From assembly GCA_037134895.1 (NCBI GenBank), contig JBAXLI010000116.1, positions 1 through 8,486 of the forward strand: 8,486 nucleotides of DNA, in the 5' to 3' direction. The stretch's first letter is position 1, and each line of letters opens with the position of its first letter. Source of the DNA: CAIRDP01 sp037134895 (GTDB lineage Bacteria > Bacteroidota > Bacteroidia > Bacteroidales > FEN-979). Shown here in pieces: positions 6,555 through 8,486 of the stretch. Both the position numbers and the translations under genes were made by a program. The notes beneath the pieces are model-generated. The model did not search any database. It was given only the letters and a program-made list of their open reading frames with translations, and was not told where the DNA came from.

Positions 6555-7040
6555 ATGTATCAAGAGACATTATCAACCAGAGTTATTTTAAGTAACATTA
6601 CCTGTATGAGAACATCCTTAAAATCCCTGTTGAATAAAGGAAAGGGATATGATCGTGTTATTAATTACATTATTGAAAATGAATTAGAATACAATCATTA
6701 TTTGCCTACACCTCTTAAAAAACTTGCAAACGAGATCGGGATAACATCTGAGGGGTTACGAAAACAGATCCATCAGATATATAAAGATATACTTGATGAG
6801 GATACCGAGTTTTATATTGACATTACTGAAGTTCAATATCGATTCACCTTGAGAGGGTATAAAAACACGGCATATTTTACTGTTAAATCATTACCAGTTA
6901 AGCCCCAAATAGGTGAAAACATCCACATCCCATATTTTTCAGAGTATGTTGGCAGTGAATATTTTCAAGTGAAAGATGTAAAATATAGGTTTTATAACAA
7001 CCAGCAAATCATCAGCATAGATACAGAAAAGGCATTTTAA
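6555..7040 (+). CDS. Unrecognised AT-rich gene for a helix-turn-helix-like protein
   Basis: A 161-residue protein I cannot name. Residues about 54-78 (PLKKLANEIGITSEGLRKQI then HQIYKDIL) have the pattern of a helix-turn-helix, with LKKLANEIGIT as the first helix and turn and SEGLRKQIHQIY as the recognition-like helix. The C-terminal half is beta-rich, with VKPQIGENIHIPYFSEYVG (115-133) and then FQVKDVKYRFYNNQQIISID, a type of ending I have seen in short Bacteroidota hypothetical proteins. The ATG at 6606 (Met18, MRTSLKSLLNKGKGYDRVIN) is a plausible alternative start and may be the true one. The gene has its own promoter and is much richer in A and T than the terminase gene on one side and the repeat region on the other, which suggests separate origin, such as phage cargo. 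It could regulate transcription; no function is shown. Confidence 0.75.
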   Translation: MYQETLSTRVILSNITCMRTSLKSLLNKGKGYDRVINYIIENELEYNHYLPTPLKKLANEIGITSEGLRKQIHQIYKDILDEDTEFYIDITEVQYRFTLRGYKNTAYFTVKSLPVKPQIGENIHIPYFSEYVGSEYFQVKDVKYRFYNNQQIISIDTEKAF

Positions 7041-7058
7041 ATTGTATAAAAAACAGCG

Positions 7059-7100
7059 GCCACGTTAAGAAGCCCGAGGGACGAGGGCGAATAAGGTGGC
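7059..7100 (+). other. Two-stem structure after the AT-rich gene
   Basis: GCCAC (7059-7063) pairs with GTGGC (7096-7100), enclosing GCCC (7072-7075) with GGGC (7085-7088). It starts 19 bp after the stop of the preceding gene, so it could be part of its 3' end or the first piece of the repeat region. The stems are short. Confidence 0.3.
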
Positions 7101-7121
7101 AAGACCGGCTGGCGGATTAAT

Positions 7122-7177
7122 AAAAGTAAACAAACCAAGCGGCGTTTTTCACGCGGCTTGGTTGTGGACTTGGATGG
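7122..7177 (+). repeat. Repeat unit A with G.G-mismatch hairpin
   Basis: The unit begins AAAAGTAAACAAACC and ends TTGGATGG. It contains a hairpin: AACCAAGC (7133-7140) pairs with GCTTGGTT (7156-7163), then G7141 faces G7155, then GCGT (7142-7145) pairs with ACGC (7151-7154) around a TTTTC loop. It is homologous to the unit at 7568-7626. Confidence 0.75.
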
Positions 7178-7192
7178 CGAAACTGCTCAAAC

Positions 7193-7226
7193 GAAGCTGA
7201 AGAGGCAATGCATTCACCGATGCCGG
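7193..7226 (+). repeat. GAAGCT-GAGGCA-TGCCGG box, copy 1
   Basis: This box starts GAAGCT, has AGAGGCAATGCATT in the middle and ends GATGCCGG. It follows unit A by 15 bp and matches the box at 7684-7709, which follows unit B. Related boxes lie at 7382-7404 and 7973-7996. Confidence 0.5.
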
Positions 7227-7286
7227 CAAACGACAAAGGGATAAGATAATAACGCTTTAAAGTACCGATTATGGAGGGTGAGCGGA

Positions 7287-7336
7287 AGGCACGAAGCTCC
7301 TGCATCCGACGACAGGAAGGTGCGGGGCGAGTGCCT
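7287..7336 (+). other. Two-stem hairpin structure
   Basis: AGGCAC (7287-7292) pairs with GTGCCT (7331-7336), enclosing TCCTG (7298-7302) with CAGGA (7313-7317). The structure is nested and could form in RNA or single-stranded DNA. Confidence 0.35.
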
Positions 7337-7365
7337 GTAGCGAGACCCGGAATAATTCGGTAGCT

Positions 7366-7407
7366 TTAATGGGTTATAATCGAGGTGAGAATGCGTTGCC
7401 GGTACTC
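7366..7407 (+). repeat. 42-bp repeat, copy 1
   Basis: This sequence aligns without gaps to 7957-7998, with 31 of 42 positions the same by my count. The conserved parts are TTAATG, ATCGAGG and the core ATGCG-TGCCGGTA. The two copies lie 591 bp apart. Confidence 0.7.
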
Positions 7408-7426
7408 GTGGTACTGATAACCGAGT

Positions 7427-7494
7427 GTTTCGGATCATGCTGGGCCAGGATTCCGGGCCATGCTGGGCCAACTATTTCGGTTCATGTTGGGCCA
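7427..7494 (-). mobile_element. Three 21-bp direct repeats, likely IS21-family transposon end remnant
   Basis: Copies at 7427-7447, 7450-7470 and 7474-7494 are spaced 23 and 24 bp apart, about two turns of the helix. Each ends in ATG, C or T, then TGGGCCA. Read on the minus strand they give TGGCCCA, AC/GC, ATG and CCGAAA/CCGGAA in series, the layout of the multiple transposase-binding repeats at IS21-family ends. No istA or istB gene is present in the window, so this would be a remnant, a solo end or a non-autonomous element. The family assignment is from memory of the pattern. Confidence 0.5.
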
Positions 7495-7501
7495 ATGGGA
7501 G

Positions 7502-7547
7502 GCGCACTAATGGCATTGCGAAGGATGAGCATATGCCAAGGGTGCGC
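7502..7547 (+). other. Long imperfect hairpin next to the 21-bp repeats
   Basis: GCGCAC (7502-7507) pairs with GTGCGC (7542-7547), a 3x3 internal loop follows, and TGGCAT (7511-7516) pairs with ATGCCA (7533-7538). An inner TGC/GCA adds three pairs. It begins 8 bp after the last 21-bp repeat and ends just before TAATTTTG at 7551. Confidence 0.5.
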
Positions 7548-7567
7548 AGGTAATTTTGCAAACTGAC

Positions 7568-7626
7568 AAAAGTGAGCAAACCAACTGGCGTTGTTTTCAA
7601 CGCGAGTTGGTGCGGGAATTGGATGG
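7568..7626 (+). repeat. Repeat unit B with G.G-mismatch hairpin
   Basis: Homologous to unit A: it begins AAAAGTGAGCAAACC and ends TTGGATGG. CCAACT (7581-7586) pairs with AGTTGG (7605-7610), G7587 faces G7604, and GCGTTG (7588-7593) pairs with CAACGC (7598-7603) around TTTT. Relative to unit A, the two inner bases of the outer stem have changed on both sides (GC/GC to CT/AG), keeping the pairing. Confidence 0.78.
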
Positions 7627-7683
7627 GATAACCGCCGGAATTACGGAGAATGTCGGCTACGAAGGGTTCTCGTCCGGCTCGTT

Positions 7684-7709
7684 GAAGCTTGAGGCAGGGC
7701 ATTTGCCGG
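7684..7709 (+). repeat. GAAGCT-GAGGCA-TGCCGG box, copy 2
   Basis: This box reads GAAGCTTGAGGCA, then GGGCATT, then TGCCGG. It lies downstream of unit B, as copy 1 lies downstream of unit A, though with more intervening sequence (57 bp against 15 bp). Confidence 0.5.
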
Positions 7710-7748
7710 TGTTTGAGCCCCAGGGGCTGCTATTTTAAGTGCGTCAAG

Positions 7749-7762
7749 CAATACCGGTATTG
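7749..7762. repeat. 14-bp perfect palindrome
   Basis: CAATACCGGTATTG is a perfect palindrome. It contains CCGGTATT, also found in the 42-bp repeat copy 2, and is preceded by TTAAGTGC at 7735-7742, so it may be a diverged relative of that repeat. It could be a protein-binding site. Confidence 0.45.
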
Positions 7763-7775
7763 AACGAAAAATGAA

Positions 7776-7837
7776 GCAGGGACTGAGATGGTTGCACGGC
7801 AGCTTTTTTGCTGCGGTGCAAGCTCGAAAGGCCCTGC
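7776..7837 (+). other. Hairpin C: nested structure with G.G mismatch
   Basis: An outer stem GCAGGG (7776-7781) with CCCTGC (7832-7837) encloses a symmetrical 10x10 internal loop and then TTGCAC (7792-7797) with GTGCAA (7816-7821). G7798 faces G7815, and GCAGC (7799-7803) pairs with GCTGC (7810-7814) around six T residues. The plan of stem, G.G, stem and T-rich loop matches units A and B, but the stem sequence is different. Confidence 0.65.
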
Positions 7838-7855
7838 GGTGGGGGAGTGGAGGGC

Positions 7856-7904
7856 TTGCATGGAAGCGTAGTGGAGCGTCCAGCGCGAAGCGCTGGGTGT
7901 GCAA
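7856..7904 (+). other. Nested hairpin with a GAA loop
   Basis: CCAGCGC (7880-7886) and GCGCTGG (7890-7896) form a perfect 7-bp stem around GAA. An outer TTGCA (7856-7860) and TGCAA (7900-7904) pair encloses it. It lies 18 bp beyond hairpin C and may belong to the same structured element. Confidence 0.5.
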
Positions 7905-7956
7905 TGGAGCGGACATTGAAGCCCGTAAACGACCGGCTGGTGCCGGCAGGTATTAC

Positions 7957-7998
7957 TTAATGCACCTTTATCGAGGCAAAAATGCGCTGCCGGTATTC
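7957..7998 (+). repeat. 42-bp repeat, copy 2
   Basis: Ungapped partner of 7366-7407. It carries TTAATG, ATCGAGGCAAAA, ATGCGCTGCCGGTATTC in this order. It lies 119 bp after hairpin C. Confidence 0.7.
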
Positions 7999-8070
7999 TT
8001 GTGCTTCGAACTCAAACATGCTCGTAATGCTGGCCGGATTAGCACCCTCCAAATCTTCTCATAACTCTAA

Positions 8071-8222
8071 CGGGGATATTTAACATAATGTGGTTATATG
8101 TAAAAGGGGATCAAGATGGGGGAGGGATTGTGGCTGGGTTTTGTGGCTACCTTGACAATTGATTTTATCAGGTGTGACGACCCTTTTCGCATATAACATC
8201 ATGTTATGTTAATATAGACCCG
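8071..8222. mobile_element. About 150-bp element with long imperfect inverted-repeat ends (MITE-like)
   Basis: The left arm 8076-8109 (ATATTTAACATAATG, then GTTATATG, then AAAAGGGG) matches the reverse complement of the right arm 8181-8215 (CCCTTTTCGC, ATATAACATC, ATGTTATG, TTAATAT) over about 34 bp with a few changes. CGGG at 8071-8074 and CCCG at 8219-8222 extend the match. The right arm contains a perfect 15-bp inverted repeat at 8193-8207 (ATAACAT, C, ATGTTAT). The 71-bp interior is G-rich on the plus strand and has no gene. Terminal inverted repeats without a transposase suggest a non-autonomous element; a recombination or regulatory site is an alternative. Confidence 0.55.
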
Positions 8223-8380
8223 GACTCGTTGTACTGAGGGAAGGAGAATGCTTGTTTCCTGGGCGGGCTGGCGTGCTATGCAGGCCGGGTAAATGGGCGC
8301 GTTGGAATAATCCGTATGACCTTGCGAAAAGGGCTTATTGGAAACTCCTGGCTTGAACAGAGCCTTCAAATAGAAAATTA

Positions 8381-8416
8381 ATACACCGGGTGCGAGGAAC
8401 GAAGCACCGGGTGTAT
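8381..8416 (+). other. Hairpin D with G.G mismatch
   Basis: ATACACC (8381-8387) pairs with GGTGTAT (8410-8416), G8388 faces G8409, and GGTGC (8389-8393) pairs with GCACC (8404-8408) around a 10-base purine-rich loop. It shares the stem, G.G, stem plan of hairpins A, B and C but not the T-rich loop. Confidence 0.6.
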
Positions 8417-8439
8417 ACAATATTGAAGGGACCGGAGCA

Positions 8440-8474
8440 ACGGCTAAGCCTGAACGAATGAGCGGTGAAGCCGT
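8440..8474 (+). other. Stem-loop at the right edge
   Basis: ACGGCT (8440-8445) pairs with AGCCGT (8469-8474). GCAA (8437-8440) and TTGC (8482-8485) could partly extend the base. The structure approaches the window edge and may be incomplete. Confidence 0.3.
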
Positions 8475-8486
8475 GAGGAGCTTGCG

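Larger units (their letters stand above)
7041..8486. other. Gene-free, repeat- and hairpin-rich region
   Basis: I find no credible protein-coding gene in this 1.45-kb stretch. The longest open frames are under 100 codons, cross obvious hairpins and repeats, and lack conserved-looking protein features. No tRNA or rRNA is visible. What the region does hold is listed separately: four hairpins with one shared plan, a 42-bp repeat in two copies, related GAGG...TGCCGG boxes, three 21-bp direct repeats, and a roughly 150-bp inverted-repeat element. GAAGCCCG followed by GACCGGCTGG occurs twice (7069/7103 and 7918/7931). The part from 8223 to 8380 shows nothing that I can support. Confidence 0.7.

Noticed and set aside
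7551..7558. TAATTTTG as a promoter for repeat unit B
   Set aside because: It matches the -7 consensus, but no TTG-type -33 element lies 19-20 bp upstream, so I do not call a promoter.
7771..8064. A 97-codon open frame in the repeat region
   Set aside because: It runs through hairpin C, the GAA-loop hairpin and the 42-bp repeat, so its codons are explained by non-coding structure; no protein features are seen.
8105..8140. Possible G-quadruplex in the interior of the inverted-repeat element
   Set aside because: There are four G-runs, but the loops (about 8, 1 and 9 bases) are too long for a confident call.
8199..8420. A 73-codon minus-strand open frame
   Set aside because: It overlaps hairpin D and the inverted-repeat element, and has no recognisable features or start signal.
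7041..8486. tRNA or integron attC sites in the hairpin-rich region
   Set aside because: No cloverleaf with a proper T-arm is visible, and the hairpins lack the conserved 7-bp core sites of attC.

Overview
The window looks like part of a tailed-phage (prophage or phage-derived) genome from a Bacteroidota-type host, followed by about 1.45 kb of gene-free, repeat-rich DNA. The host assignment is inference. It rests on two perfect TANNTTTG-type -7 promoter elements, the lack of clear Shine-Dalgarno sequences before the start codons, degenerate 7-bp intergenic repeats of the ACGATTT/ACGAATT kind, and protein sequences that resemble head and terminase genes of Bacteroidota phages. No database search was possible.

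Positions 1-4367 hold the head genes, all on the minus strand. In transcription order they are a fused head-maturation protease/coiled-coil scaffold (4367-3249), the major capsid protein (3144-1789), a PBSX/HK97-type portal (1696-443), and the start of a probable head-tail connector or completion protein that runs off the left edge (371-1). The two gaps flanking the capsid gene are filled almost entirely with 7-bp repeats.

Positions 4368-4498 form a divergent promoter region with an inverted repeat that overlaps the rightward promoter. Positions 4499-6358 hold a plus-strand packaging set: a small helix-turn-helix-like protein, a probable small terminase, and the large terminase (ATPase plus nuclease). 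Two interleaved inverted repeats cover the small-terminase start codon, and the large terminase begins inside the small-terminase gene without an ATG. Together these genes would package DNA (TerS/TerL) through the portal into a head built by capsid and scaffold and matured by the protease. The order is unusual: the terminases point away from the rest, and the portal lies after the capsid gene rather than before the protease.

A 10-bp stem-loop follows the large terminase. Next comes a Bacteroidota-type promoter and an AT-rich gene (6555-7040) for an unrecognised helix-turn-helix-like protein, which looks different in composition from its neighbours and may be cargo.

From 7041 to 8486 I see no credible gene. 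The region holds a mosaic of short degenerate repeats and hairpins. Four hairpins share one architecture (outer stem, a single G.G mismatch, inner stem), and two of them, in related sequence contexts, have changed stem bases on both sides so that pairing is kept. There are also a 42-bp repeat present twice, a set of three 21-bp direct repeats resembling an IS21-family transposon end, and a roughly 150-bp element bounded by imperfect inverted repeats. This may be a mosaic of non-autonomous mobile elements or a structured RNA locus; the sequence alone does not decide.
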